Source of the DNA: Candidatus Endomicrobiellum porotermitis
GTDB lineage: Bacteria; Elusimicrobiota; Endomicrobiia; Endomicrobiales; Endomicrobiaceae
Assembly (NCBI GenBank): GCA_031289055.1
Contig: JAITQE010000023.1
Location: forward strand, 1-61,584
Length of the DNA stretch: 61,584 bases
Reading direction: 5' to 3'
In this document: positions 1 through 9,690 of the stretch, in pieces
How the letters are laid out: every line of letters begins with the position of its first letter
Numbering within the stretch: the first letter of the stretch is position 1
Position numbers and translations under genes: made by a program
The notes under the pieces: generated by a model
Databases searched by the model: none
Seen by the model: the letters and a program-made list of their open reading frames with translations, nothing else
What the model was told of the DNA's origin: nothing

Positions 1-1
1 T

Positions 2-2876
2 GTTCTGACGGTACTAAAAAATTGAATTTGTTATAATCATCCACCGACTGGGATGAGATGGACGACGGTTCTGACGGTACTAAAAAATTGAATTTGTTAT
101 AATCGCGTTGCCCGACTTGACGCGGCGACGGCAGTTCTGACGGTACTAAAAAATTGAATTTGTTATAATTCCCCAACTTTTGCATGCCATTACCGGTCTG
201 TTCTGACGGTACTAAAAAATTGAATTTGTTATAATTGACGTGACGGTTGAATTAATCATATCAATGTTCTGACGGTACTAAAAAATTGAATTTGTTATAA
301 TAGACGTGTGCAAAAGCCTATCGCCCGACGTGTTCTGACGGTACTAAAAAATTGAATTTGTTATAATAGAATAGATTTAAAATCAACCAACAAAAAAGTT
401 CTGACGGTACTAAAAAATTGAATTTGTTATAATATGGCATACGCATACTCCGCAGATAAATATGTTCTGACGGTACTAAAAAATTGAATTTGTTATAATT
501 CCCAGTTTGCTTGTATATATAGTCGGTTAGTTCTGACGGTACTAAAAAATTGAATTTGTTATAATAATGAACGACATATTGACGCGCGTCGTAGAGTTCT
601 GACGGTACTAAAAAATTGAATTTGTTATAATGGCAAAACGTCGTCGCATATCGGTTTGACAGTTCTGACGGTACTAAAAAATTGAATTTGTTATAATCGC
701 AATAAAGGACATGTGGCCTTACCTGCAGTTCTGACGGTACTAAAAAATTGAATTTGTTATAATAATACAAAGAAAGAAGTAAAAGAAGAAGTTGTTCTGA
801 CGGTACTAAAAAATTGAATTTGTTATAATTCCCAACTCGCGCGAATTTGCCGACGACGCGTTCTGACGGTACTAAAAAATTGAATTTGTTATAATTTCGT
901 AATTTGCGTGATATCTGTGGCATTGGGTTCTGACGGTACTAAAAAATTGAATTTGTTATAATATCCTTTACAAGCATACTATTATATAAATTGTTCTGAC
1001 GGTACTAAAAAATTGAATTTGTTATAATATTGTCCTTCAACATGAAATGGCAGGGCGTGTTCTGACGGTACTAAAAAATTGAATTTGTTATAATTTTCTC
1101 GGTAATAACAACTCGCGTAAATCTGTTCTGACGGTACTAAAAAATTGAATTTGTTATAATAAAGTATCATTTTTTTTCGCGCGGCTTCTGGTTCTGACGG
1201 TACTAAAAAATTGAATTTGTTATAATAATTTTGCTGAGCAACGGATGCGAACGTTGGTTCTGACGGTACTAAAAAATTGAATTTGTTATAATTCAAAAAG
1301 TTTTTTCTCTTTCAAAGACAGCGTTCTGACGGTACTAAAAAATTGAATTTGTTATAATTCCTTTTAGAGCCATAAGAGATTGGTGGAAGTTCTGACGGTA
1401 CTAAAAAATTGAATTTGTTATAATAAAGCAGACGCAAAAAACGATTACCGCGCAGTTCTGACGGTACTAAAAAATTGAATTTGTTATAATAACGATTTAT
1501 TTTATCGGTCTTGAGGATAAGTTCTGACGGTACTAAAAAATTGAATTTGTTATAATGCTCGTCTTCAAGTTTGGTCACGTGCGACAGTTCTGACGGTACT
1601 AAAAAATTGAATTTGTTATAATGTGGTTGAATGAGCGACAATGCCCTCTAAAGTTCTGACGGTACTAAAAAATTGAATTTGTTATAATTGCGTAAAGCGC
1701 TCTTGCAAATGACCGAGTGTTCTGACGGTACTAAAAAATTGAATTTGTTATAATGTTCGCGTAAATATATCCGTTAAAAAAACAGTTCTGACGGTACTAA
1801 AAAATTGAATTTGTTATAATAAACCCGCAAAGATGTAAAATTTCGGACCTGTTCTGACGGTACTAAAAAATTGAATTTGTTATAATAGTCAATATTAATA
1901 TCGTAATCGTCAATCGGTTCTGACGGTACTAAAAAATTGAATTTGTTATAATAACGCGATAATTTTTTTCATAGCATATTTCGTTCTGACGGTACTAAAA
2001 AATTGAATTTGTTATAATGTTGGTAAAATTGATTGCGGAGTTCGGCGAGTTCTGACGGTACTAAAAAATTGAATTTGTTATAATTGTTTATTTGGATAAA
2101 AATTGTCCGATGAAGTTCTGACGGTACTAAAAAATTGAATTTGTTATAATTTAAATAATCCAGTTTAAATTTCTGCCATTGTTCTGACGGTACTAAAAAA
2201 TTGAATTTGTTATAATTTTAAAATTAGTCAAAATGTTGCACGATTTGTTCTGACGGTACTAAAAAATTGAATTTGTTATAATTTCAGAATTTTTGTTATC
2301 TTCCAAACCAATGTTCTGACGGTACTAAAAAATTGAATTTGTTATAATAATGTTTATTGAAAAAGTTAATCCGACTGAGTTCTGACGGTACTAAAAAATT
2401 GAATTTGTTATAATCGCATTTTAATTCAAATATCGGGGCTGGATGTTCTGACGGTACTAAAAAATTGAATTTGTTATAATGTGACGATTGCCATACTTGC
2501 CGCGTTTTCGGTTCTGACGGTACTAAAAAATTGAATTTGTTATAATAAAAAGTTTTAGCGTTATGTTTAATTGTTTGTTCTGACGGTACTAAAAAATTGA
2601 ATTTGTTATAATCCGTTATGGTTTCAAAATAATTTGTCGACTGTTCTGACGGTACTAAAAAATTGAATTTGTTATAATTATTCTTTTCAAGATGCGAGAT
2701 GCCAGAAAGTTCTGACGGTACTAAAAAATTGAATTTGTTATAATAACATATCCAAAATTTCCTTTGAAGAAAGCGTTCTGACGGTACTAAAAAATTGAAT
2801 TTGTTATAATCGTCTACATCGTTATATCTAATTGGCTTTGGTTCTGACGGTACTAAAAAATTGAATTTGTTATAAT
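2..2876 (+). CRISPR. Type II-C CRISPR array, 44 repeats
   Basis: There are 44 direct repeats of 36 bp. Each starts GTTCTGACGG and ends TTTGTTATAAT. The 43 spacers are 30 bp, except the one at 896-926, which is 31 bp. Repeat starts are 2, 68, 134 ... 860, then 927 ... 2841, a 66-bp period. Every repeat I checked is identical, including the last one next to the tracrRNA, so no degenerate terminal repeat is visible. The array starts at the window edge and may extend left, so its left flank cannot be judged. The + orientation is assigned because the anti-repeat downstream pairs with this strand, and because the 3' end of each repeat is an extended -10 promoter (TG-T-TATAAT), as in Neisseria type II-C arrays. 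I noticed no duplicated spacers. Apparent minus-strand reading frames through the array are repeat artefacts. Confidence 0.98.
2868..2876 (+). promoter_or_regulatory. Extended -10 box in each CRISPR repeat (last copy shown)
   Basis: The last nine bases of every repeat read TGTTATAAT, a perfect extended -10 element. Transcription would start about 7 nt into the following spacer, giving a crRNA of spacer followed by the next repeat. No good -35 hexamer lies at 17 bp, as expected for extended -10 promoters. The copy shown is in the final repeat. It has no downstream repeat and would instead read into the tracrRNA gene. Promoter-bearing repeats are known from type II-C systems of Neisseria and Campylobacter; activity here is inferred. 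Confidence 0.7.
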
Positions 2877-2914
2877 AGGATTCACTCTTAAAAGCGTTAA
2901 AGTACGTATAAGTT

Positions 2915-2943
2915 TTGCAAAAAGGTTACAAATTTTGTAAAAT
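2915..2943 (+). promoter_or_regulatory. tracrRNA promoter
   Basis: A -35 TTGCAA at 2915-2920 and a -10 TAAAAT at 2938-2943 are separated by exactly 17 bp. The predicted start at about 2950 coincides with the first base of the 21-nt anti-repeat. Seen directly in the sequence; activity is inferred. Confidence 0.7.
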
Positions 2944-2949
2944 TCTTCT

Positions 2950-3040
2950 AAATTCAATTTTTTAGTACCGCCTCAACTAAAGTTAAGACTGTTTTGCCTC
3001 TACATCAAAAGTACGCAAAACAGATCTTAATCGCAAACTT
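2950..3040 (+). ncRNA. tracrRNA for the type II-C system
   Basis: Positions 2950-2970 are a perfect 21-nt reverse complement of the inner part of the CRISPR repeat. After this, CC-TCAAC at 2971-2977 can pair with the 5' GUU of the repeat across an internal bulge, the usual crRNA:tracrRNA duplex shape. Next comes a tiny AAC-UAAA-GUU hairpin (nexus-like, 2975-2984), then a strong stem. Its arms are TTAAGACTGTTTTGC (2983-2997) and GCAAAACAGATCTTAA (3015-3030), about 15 bp with a one-base bulge. No clear U-tract follows, so the 3' end is uncertain. The gene lies between the array and the 3' end of cas2, convergent with cas2. Its role is to pair with crRNA and load Cas9. Confidence 0.8.
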
Positions 3041-3395
3041 ACCAAAATTGTAATTGTTCGCTTATGTTGTCTTTGTTATCTATTTGGCGAGCTTTTTTTT
3101 CTTTTGCTTTACTAATTGTTATACATTCTTCCCACTGTGTGTCCGTTATGAAATAACATTGTACATTTCCAGTAGTCGGAGCAATTTTTTTAATGTCGCT
3201 TATAAAACCTTTCTTCTTATCTAAAATCACAGCACATCTAGCATAAACAGAATACTGAAGCATTAAATAACCCAAATCTAGAAGCCCATTTCTAAATTTT
3301 GTTGCTTGATGCCTTTCATCTTTTGTGTCTGTAGGTAAATCAAATAATACAATAAGCCATCCCATGCGATATCTGCTTATATTTTTATTCTTCAT
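3039..3395 (-). CDS. cas2: CRISPR-associated endonuclease Cas2
   Basis: This 118-aa protein is of normal length for type II Cas2. It has the ferredoxin-like start with WLIVLFDLPT, in which Asp19 is the conserved acidic residue after strand beta1. Cas2 dimers bridge two Cas1 dimers in the spacer integration complex. The gene overlaps the end of cas1 by 11 bp and is the last gene of the cas9-cas1-cas2 operon. Its 3' end runs towards the tracrRNA. The C-terminal part is Lys-rich. No csn2 or cas4 follows, which fits subtype II-C. Confidence 0.95.
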   Translation of the reverse strand: MKNKNISRYRMGWLIVLFDLPTDTKDERHQATKFRNGLLDLGYLMLQYSVYARCAVILDKKKGFISDIKKIAPTTGNVQCYFITDTQWEECITISKAKEKKARQIDNKDNISEQLQFW

Positions 3396-4299
3396 TAAAT
3401 TTTATCGTCTCTAAAGATGGTATATAAAGATTATTTAACGTTTTGGTTCTAAAGCATGATGAAAATGACGTTATGTATTTTTCTATAGCAAGATTGAAGC
3501 TAACGTTTTTTGAACCAAATATGTTTATTTTTGAAAAAACAATATCTTTGGCGGCAAATTTTACCCATTCGTTTATTTGTTTACGCATATTTGCCTGTCT
3601 AAAACGTAATAACATAAAATCACAAAAAGGACGCAACGGTTCCATAATGTCATAAACTAAAGGATCGGATCTAAATCTGTATTTATGATAAATACCAATA
3701 GCAGGATTAAAGCCATGAACCAATAATAGTCTATGACACATAGCAGCTATTACAGCGTACCCATAATTTAACATACCATTTATTGGATCTTCAGCTCCTT
3801 TAGTATTTCTATTCCCAGGAGATAGTCTTCCAAATCTTTTAAAATAATGCTTCCAGTAATGTCTTGCGGCATTGCCTTCGTCTAAATTATCAATTTTAAT
3901 ATATTCCCAGAGTTTATGATTAGCGGAGATGTGATCTAAGATATAAGCTTGATTTTTTATCTTTGACAATATGATTTTATCCCACATCTGCTTAAGATAA
4001 AAAATATCCTGATGTATATTTATATCTATAAGTTCATTATGAACAACCCTGTGCAACCCCACCGTTTTTCCAATCGGTTTATAGTTATGATCACAGTGTA
4101 ATACAATACTGTTATGTCTCAATAATGCAGATAAGCATTCAGCTGAAAAACCAATGCCTTTTGCAGCCACTATAACAGCAAGAATATCATCCAAAGGCAC
4201 TCGTCTTGAAGGTTTCCCATGAATATTGCAAACTAAACAACCTCTATCAACGGATAATCTGCTTGAATGATTTAAAATATGAATTATATGATAGCTCAT
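3385..4299 (-). CDS. cas1: CRISPR-associated integrase Cas1
   Basis: This 304-aa protein is a type II Cas1. It integrates new spacers at the array as Cas1-Cas2. The expected metal-binding residues are present: Glu141 (EGNAARHYW), His205 (GIYHKYRF) and Glu220 (YDIMEP). The start codon overlaps the cas9 stop as ATGA, so translation is coupled. The gene looks intact, so adaptation could still work. The identical repeats of the adjacent array are compatible with recent activity, although spacer turnover cannot be seen from one sequence. Confidence 0.96.
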   Translation of the reverse strand: MSYHIIHILNHSSRLSVDRGCLVCNIHGKPSRRVPLDDILAVIVAAKGIGFSAECLSALLRHNSIVLHCDHNYKPIGKTVGLHRVVHNELIDINIHQDIFYLKQMWDKIILSKIKNQAYILDHISANHKLWEYIKIDNLDEGNAARHYWKHYFKRFGRLSPGNRNTKGAEDPINGMLNYGYAVIAAMCHRLLLVHGFNPAIGIYHKYRFRSDPLVYDIMEPLRPFCDFMLLRFRQANMRKQINEWVKFAAKDIVFSKINIFGSKNVSFNLAIEKYITSFSSCFRTKTLNNLYIPSLETIKFNEE

Positions 4300-7200
4300 T
4301 GTTTTTTATAAGTGGTCATACCGCATTGCTCTAAAAATATTTCTATATTTTCCGTTAGTGTTTTTTGAGTGTTTAGGTTTTCAATTTTACACCTGCCGCT
4401 GCTACTTATAAGAGTCCTAAGCTTATAAACTCCTTTCTGAATATCTTTTCCTTTCTGAATATCTTTATAATTTTCCTTGATCTCTACTAATTGCCCAGAT
4501 CTAAAAAATTCAACTCTTTTATACTTATCTGTATATTCTTTTCTTTTAATATAAACAGACTCAAACACGTAAATAGGAGCTACTCTCCATTTATCCTTTT
4601 CATCTTTATAAACAATTTGTCCTTGGTGGCTATCTTTTCCCTTGATCCACTGCCCCTTTACTGCGCCTTTATCTCCATATTCCCCTATTACATTATTGAT
4701 AGCGCCATCGGAATTAAAAACTTCAGATTCTTTGAATGCTTTAGAATCTATTATGGCTATTTTTTTGATTCTTTTATAATTGCCAGTATAATCTTCAAGA
4801 AACTCTTCCCACTTTTTTTGAGTAAGATTTTCTTCATTGAGTTTTTTCTGAAAATCTCTTTTTATTTTCAAATCAAATATGTAATCAATATTTTTTCTTG
4901 CACATTTATCATTGCTTTTGCTACCTTCTAAAAGTTTAAAATTACAAATTGATGAATCAAAATGGGAAACAAAATAATACTTCTTTTCAACCTTATTTGT
5001 TTTCTCATCTTTTTCCAATCTACATCTTAATCCGTAAATTGTTTCTCTCAATTTAGGGGTAACCCGTTTAATTGTTTTAGGATATACTTTATTTATTTCA
5101 TTTTCACAAAATTCCTTATTAAAAAAATCAGGTTTTTCTTTTACTTTTTTGAAATTGAGTTTTATTTCAGGGAGAACGCTTAATACAAGAGCGTCTAACG
5201 CATGATGCCTCTTGTTTTTTCTATTTTTATCTTTAAAATCATCGCTTTGTTTAGTCTTTTTGTATTCTTCATCCGTAAGATCTGCAAAAAGTATTCTGTT
5301 AAGCTCAAGATTCTTCCTTACACTTGCAGTTTCAGCTCCTGTATAAAATAAAATCTTTTTCTCATCATCCTTTGTATTTAGTCCCCAACCAAAATATAAT
5401 GAAGACAAATATTGAGCATCTTTTTCTATATAGGATGTTGCCTGCAAATCAGTTTTTCTACTATTAAGCTCAATAGCTTTATCAGATATCAGAAGATTGA
5501 CCTTATTTTTGCTGTTTTTATCCTTACCAAAAATTTCATTAACATTTTTAAAATAAGTATCCCAGTCTTCAGATCTCTTTTTATGAAACCATTCATAAGG
5601 AGTTAATCCCCCTTTATCTTGATTAAATTCTCTTTTTGTTAATATAAGATTAACCAGAGAGTCTGAACCGTTTCTTTCTCTTGGAACAATATGATCAATT
5701 TCATATTGATCAAGTTTGGAAATAACTATATTTCTGTTCTCTGTAGTATCATATATATCTTTGCCTTTTTGTCTTATATACAATCTTGCCCGTAAAATAT
5801 TCGTATCATTAATGCATATCTTATTTTCCAAAAGTTTTTTTGCGTCCGTAATTTCTTTTTTGTTGTCATTTTGAAAACTTTTATATTCAGCTTTTTTCTT
5901 CTCGCCAATAAAATCTTCTCTAGCAATTTCAAAAATAATCTTTTCAGGTTTTCCAAATCTTTTATCCAATTCTTCAAGTTTTGATTTTAGAATCAAAAGT
6001 CTATGACGCACAATCCTGTTAGATATACTACCTATAATCTTATCTATTTTTTCTAAGGACTGCTCTTCGGTCAGATTTTTATCTTCGTCTCTTGTATCAG
6101 GAATACTTATAGAATCCCAATCATTTGGCATATTTAATAGAAAACTATAATCTTTCTCAACTAATCCTTTGGATGTATCTGTATTCTTGTTCGTACTTAC
6201 AAGTTTTTTATAATAGTCACGCGGGTTTTCTCCTGAAAGAATCAAACCATGAAGAATATTAAGCGCAGGTTTACAAAAACTACTACGTCCAGATAATTTG
6301 GGCTGAGGTATAGAAGTCTGATTAGGGTTTACTTCTCCGCCCAAAGAACTAATATATTTTTTCCAGTTTCTTGCATTAACCAACGCTTTTTCTGTTTTTT
6401 GTTCATCTGTCTTAAGGTTACTTTTGTATTTCTCAAAAATATCTTTAATTTGTTCATGAGATAACGATTTTGAAGTATTTTGTTCCGAAGCATATCTCAT
6501 ATTTTTTAATTCCAACAAAAAAGTGACTTCTTTATTTAAGAGCTTTTCTGCCTTACATACGTTTAATCTAGGTATAAGTTTGCATTTTGATATTATGCGA
6601 TTATCAAACCTTGGCACTTTTTGTCCTAATAATCCTTGCCAATCCCATTCTGTCCCTCTATGTTTAAAATATTTTGGATTTTTAAAAGAAGCATACGGCT
6701 CTTTTGACGGACCATAAATAATATAATCTTCTCTCCCTTTAAGTTTTGGAAATTGTTTTGCAGCATTCACAAGCAATGCCTTTAACTCATTATATACAAG
6801 TTCCCTTGACGGAACGGCGGATTTATCTTTATTCCTAGACGGTTCAGGGTTTTCTTTAAGCTTTCCTTTTAAATTTTTTGGATCTTCCGGCGACCATATA
6901 CCTTGTTTATATGCTTCATAATAACACGGATAATAATACTCTTTTTTATCACCAAAGGATTTTTCCAATCTCTTATCATATTCATTAGAGGCATCTTCAT
7001 TTTCTTTCTTATCACTGTCAGTTGCCCATGGTAAATGTGAATCGTATCCTCTTCTTTGTATTGCCGACTTTATGGCTTTAAAAACTTGCCAGCCTTCCAA
7101 TTTTACATTTTGAAGTAAGGCTATTCTTAATAGGTGTGAAGAATATATAGTTTTATCATCAGTATTTGCTGAAGGAAACTCTCTAAGCATTTTTAAATCT

Positions 7201-7469
7201 GGTTTAAGACTTGGATTTTCTTTTGTCGGCTGCGCGGTTGACAATACTTCTATTTCCGCTTTCTTAGCTTCTTGTATCCACCATTCTTCCCTTTTCTTAT
7301 GCGCAACTCTCGTTCTTATTTGTCTGCGACGCTTTGAGGCATCTGTTACTGATGCATAAGTCGCTTCAATAAGTAAAGAATCCAAATAAAGTATTTCCCT
7401 TCCCTTTCTTACGCAGACTCCAATACTGCCAGAACCTAAATCAAATGCAAAAACAAGATCGTTTTTCAT
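4296..7469 (-). CDS. cas9: CRISPR-associated endonuclease Cas9, type II-C
   Basis: This 1057-aa protein is the RNA-guided DNA nuclease, of the compact size typical of subtype II-C. RuvC-I is FAFDLGSGSIG with Asp10. An Arg-rich bridge helix follows at about residues 45-70. RuvC-II is IIFEIARED with Glu514. The HNH motif is EIDHIVPRE with Asp592 and His593, then Asn607 and Asn616 at the expected spacings. RuvC-III is HHALDAL with His756 and Asp759. All catalytic residues of both nuclease sites are present, so it should be active. A good ribosome-binding site (AAAGGAG) lies 8-9 nt before the ATG. The gene leads the cas9-cas1-cas2 operon. The C-terminal region (about 900-1057) would hold the PAM-interacting domain and is not recognisable by eye. 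The PAM cannot be predicted here. Confidence 0.97.
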   Translation of the reverse strand: MKNDLVFAFDLGSGSIGVCVRKGREILYLDSLLIEATYASVTDASKRRRQIRTRVAHKKREEWWIQEAKKAEIEVLSTAQPTKENPSLKPDLKMLREFPSANTDDKTIYSSHLLRIALLQNVKLEGWQVFKAIKSAIQRRGYDSHLPWATDSDKKENEDASNEYDKRLEKSFGDKKEYYYPCYYEAYKQGIWSPEDPKNLKGKLKENPEPSRNKDKSAVPSRELVYNELKALLVNAAKQFPKLKGREDYIIYGPSKEPYASFKNPKYFKHRGTEWDWQGLLGQKVPRFDNRIISKCKLIPRLNVCKAEKLLNKEVTFLLELKNMRYASEQNTSKSLSHEQIKDIFEKYKSNLKTDEQKTEKALVNARNWKKYISSLGGEVNPNQTSIPQPKLSGRSSFCKPALNILHGLILSGENPRDYYKKLVSTNKNTDTSKGLVEKDYSFLLNMPNDWDSISIPDTRDEDKNLTEEQSLEKIDKIIGSISNRIVRHRLLILKSKLEELDKRFGKPEKIIFEIAREDFIGEKKKAEYKSFQNDNKKEITDAKKLLENKICINDTNILRARLYIRQKGKDIYDTTENRNIVISKLDQYEIDHIVPRERNGSDSLVNLILTKREFNQDKGGLTPYEWFHKKRSEDWDTYFKNVNEIFGKDKNSKNKVNLLISDKAIELNSRKTDLQATSYIEKDAQYLSSLYFGWGLNTKDDEKKILFYTGAETASVRKNLELNRILFADLTDEEYKKTKQSDDFKDKNRKNKRHHALDALVLSVLPEIKLNFKKVKEKPDFFNKEFCENEINKVYPKTIKRVTPKLRETIYGLRCRLEKDEKTNKVEKKYYFVSHFDSSICNFKLLEGSKSNDKCARKNIDYIFDLKIKRDFQKKLNEENLTQKKWEEFLEDYTGNYKRIKKIAIIDSKAFKESEVFNSDGAINNVIGEYGDKGAVKGQWIKGKDSHQGQIVYKDEKDKWRVAPIYVFESVYIKRKEYTDKYKRVEFFRSGQLVEIKENYKDIQKGKDIQKGVYKLRTLISSSGRCKIENLNTQKTLTENIEIFLEQCGMTTYKKQ

Positions 7470-7593
7470 TGTATTTATCTCCTTTTATATGTTTTAACCG
7501 GCGCTTTATTAAAAAATAAACATTAGGCAAATTCTCTCATATCATACAAAATCAACCCATTAAGCGAACATGCCCCCCTCCAAACATAAGCCA

Positions 7594-7622
7594 ATTATAA
7601 GTTAGTAAAATCGGTTTGTAAA
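7594..7622 (-). promoter_or_regulatory. cas operon promoter
   Basis: On the minus strand a -35 TTTACA (7617-7622) and a -10 TATAAT (7594-7599) are separated by 17 bp. The start would be near 7587, leaving a leader of about 118 nt before the cas9 ATG. That is unusually long compared with other genes here. Inferred from consensus only. Confidence 0.6.
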
Positions 7623-7699
7623 GACGTCAAAAAAACCGTTGTCTTAAAAACTCATTAGGCTTTAAACCGTTTAAAGAACTTTGATCGCTTGCGGCAATG

Positions 7700-7820
7700 G
7701 TATTGTTATTTGCGATATTTTAAACTCGCGATGATTTGGGAAGTTCTACGAATAAGGTAGCCGGAAGCGTATGTAAAGGCGATAAAGCAATTTATGCGGT
7801 TGGCAACATAACCGTTAAAA
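7700..7820 (+). other. Short coding remnant upstream of the flippase relic
   Basis: The stretch between the cas promoter and the flippase relic has no intact gene. One + frame reads a short peptide ending DKAIYAVGNITVKNV before a stop at about 7830. It has no start codon and a stop upstream. It may be the 3' scrap of a lost gene; I do not recognise it. It is not the missing N-terminus of the flippase. Confidence 0.25.
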
Positions 7821-8855
7821 ATGTATAATTACCGACATACCAATTCATTAAAGGAAAGTTACGAAAAATATATCGTCGCAACTCTACAAATAATAGTCCT
7901 TTTGTTGGCAGCCGCATTACTTGCCGTAGTATTGACATCTTCCCCCGCTCAAGAAATAATATTTAGAAAATTCACATCCATACAAGAAATACAAAATATA
8001 AATATAGTTCTTTTTGTCGGAATAATATGCGCGACAACGGCTATTTTTAGCATAGTATACAGAATATATTATGCCCTGCACAAAGGATATATTCCAAACA
8101 TTATGCCTGCGATAGCCGCTATCGTATCAATGACTTTAATCGTCGCATTCAACCGTTACTCGCCCGTACGACGCAGCATTTTATCAGCTTTGTTGATTTT
8201 CACGCTGCCTCAGCTGTTTTTAGTTTTAATACCATTTATCATAATTTTTAAAGATTATTTCGCAAAAATGTTAAATTTTAATTTTGAAGTCGTAAAATCG
8301 TTATTTACAAAAGCTTGGAAATTTTACGGTATAAGTATTCTAGGGTTGGCTTATATGCAAACTGATTATTTGGTAATGTCGCAAACCCTAAGTCCAGACG
8401 AAATAGTTAAATACAATATCTTTTCAAGGGTATTCATGTTTTTTACATTCATACACATTACAATGATGCAAGCTATTTGGCCTTTAAGCTCAAAAATGTT
8501 TATTAGAAGAGAATTTACAAAAATTATAACCATTATAAAAAAATGTATTGTAAGTACTGGAGCTTTTATAGCAGTAGGAACCATAGTTATAATATTTTTT
8601 GCAGATTTTATAATAAAAGTATTGGCTCCAGAGGTAAATATCGCTCCTTCTTTATCTTTAATATTGCTTCTCGGATTTTATACAATTCTATTAGCATGGC
8701 AAAATACATTTACAGCGCTATTGCAAAGCATGAATGTATTGAAAATATTCTGGATATATTTGCCTCCAATGGTTGCAATAAACGTGTTATTTCAATATAT
8801 TATGTCAAAAAAATATGGAGCTAATGGGATTGCTTTAGGAATGTTTTCAGTGAGG
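7821..8855 (+). pseudogene. Truncated polysaccharide flippase (Wzx-like)
   Basis: Up to about residue 345 this frame is a multi-pass membrane protein resembling Wzx-type polysaccharide or O-antigen flippases, with about nine to ten hydrophobic helices. The reading begins inside the family domain, as the first one or two helices (about 70 residues) are missing. The family sequence stops abruptly at GIALGMFS near 8850. The open frame then continues to 9023 only by reading the antisense of the neighbouring glycosyltransferase. Both ends are therefore lost, and the ATG is probably fortuitous because it has no ribosome-binding site. In an intact gene the product would export undecaprenyl-linked sugar repeats across the inner membrane. 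Confidence 0.7.
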
Positions 8856-9663
8856 AACTTAAAACAAAACAATCTGCCGCAGAATAATAGTCTTTTATAT
8901 TATTTTGGGATCCGGCAAAAATTACATAATCTTCAATTTTTTCTTTACAAGCAAATTCTTTCAATTCCTGCAATAATTCTCCCGAGCCAACAATCATCAA
9001 CTTTGCTTTTAACTCGTATTTAATTAAAAAAGAAAAAGCTTTAAGTAAATTTTCATGGTCTTTTTGCAAAGTTAATCGTCCGACGTTAAGAAAAACAAAT
9101 TCTTTCTCTCTAATGTTATATTGTTTGCGTATATATTTTCTTGCGATATAATTGATTTTAAACTTTGATAAATCTATACCATTGTAAACAGTTAAGCTTT
9201 TAGACTTAGAAAAAGCCTTTTGTTTAATAAAGCAACTTGTTGCGCTTTCAGAAACATTTGAATTAAAATCCGACAAAAAATCCGTAATACGATAGACAAA
9301 CATTCTAAAATTATTGCCTATATTATGTTCTGTGGAAATTAATTTTGGCATTTTGTAGAAAATCTTGAGAATTCTTGCGAAGATATTTGCGTGGAACATC
9401 TGCCCATGCACAACATTAGGGGAAAAACTTTTAAGAATTTCGCGCGATTTGAAAATAGCTCTTATAAAACTCCATGGGGTTTTCTTCATATTAAGAGCAA
9501 ACGTTTTTACGGAAGCATTTATATCCGGTTTATGTAGATTCTCTCCGGTGAGATAAATTATGATTACATTATTGCCTAATCCAGAAATACGGTTGGCAAT
9601 ATCAACCGTTACTCTTTCGGCTCCTCCGATTCCCAGCCCTGTGATTATATATGCAATATTCAT
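8850..9663 (-). pseudogene. 3'-truncated GT4-family glycosyltransferase
   Basis: The N-terminus is a clean glycosyltransferase family 4 start (YIITGLGIGGAERV). It is followed by the acceptor-domain motif VVHGQMFHAN and the donor-domain signature LNVGRLTLQKDHENLLKAF. Family members are about 360 aa and carry an EGFGL-type motif after FVLSSS. Here the sequence breaks right after SSSL at about 8850, and the frame ends a few codons later at 8821 in foreign sequence. The sugar-nucleotide-binding end is missing, so it is probably inactive. It abuts the truncated flippase tail to tail. Originally it would have added a sugar to a surface polysaccharide. Confidence 0.75.
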
Positions 9664-9690
9664 TGTAACTCGCGAATATAGTTTATTTAA

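Noticed and set aside
896-926. 31-nt spacer as a possible insertion in the array
   Set aside because: One-base variation in spacer length is normal for CRISPR acquisition.
318-1641. Long minus-strand reading frames with a repeated YNKFNFLVPSE motif
   Set aside because: They are antisense translations of the CRISPR repeats. The repeat plus spacer period (66 bp) is divisible by three, so the frame stays open by chance.
2983-3030. 15-bp stem as a bidirectional terminator for cas2 and tracrRNA
   Set aside because: Neither strand has a T-run after the stem. It is better explained as a structural part of tracrRNA.
4491-4931. 146-codon + strand frame inside cas9
   Set aside because: It is antisense to the conserved cas9 frame, without a ribosome-binding site or recognisable family.
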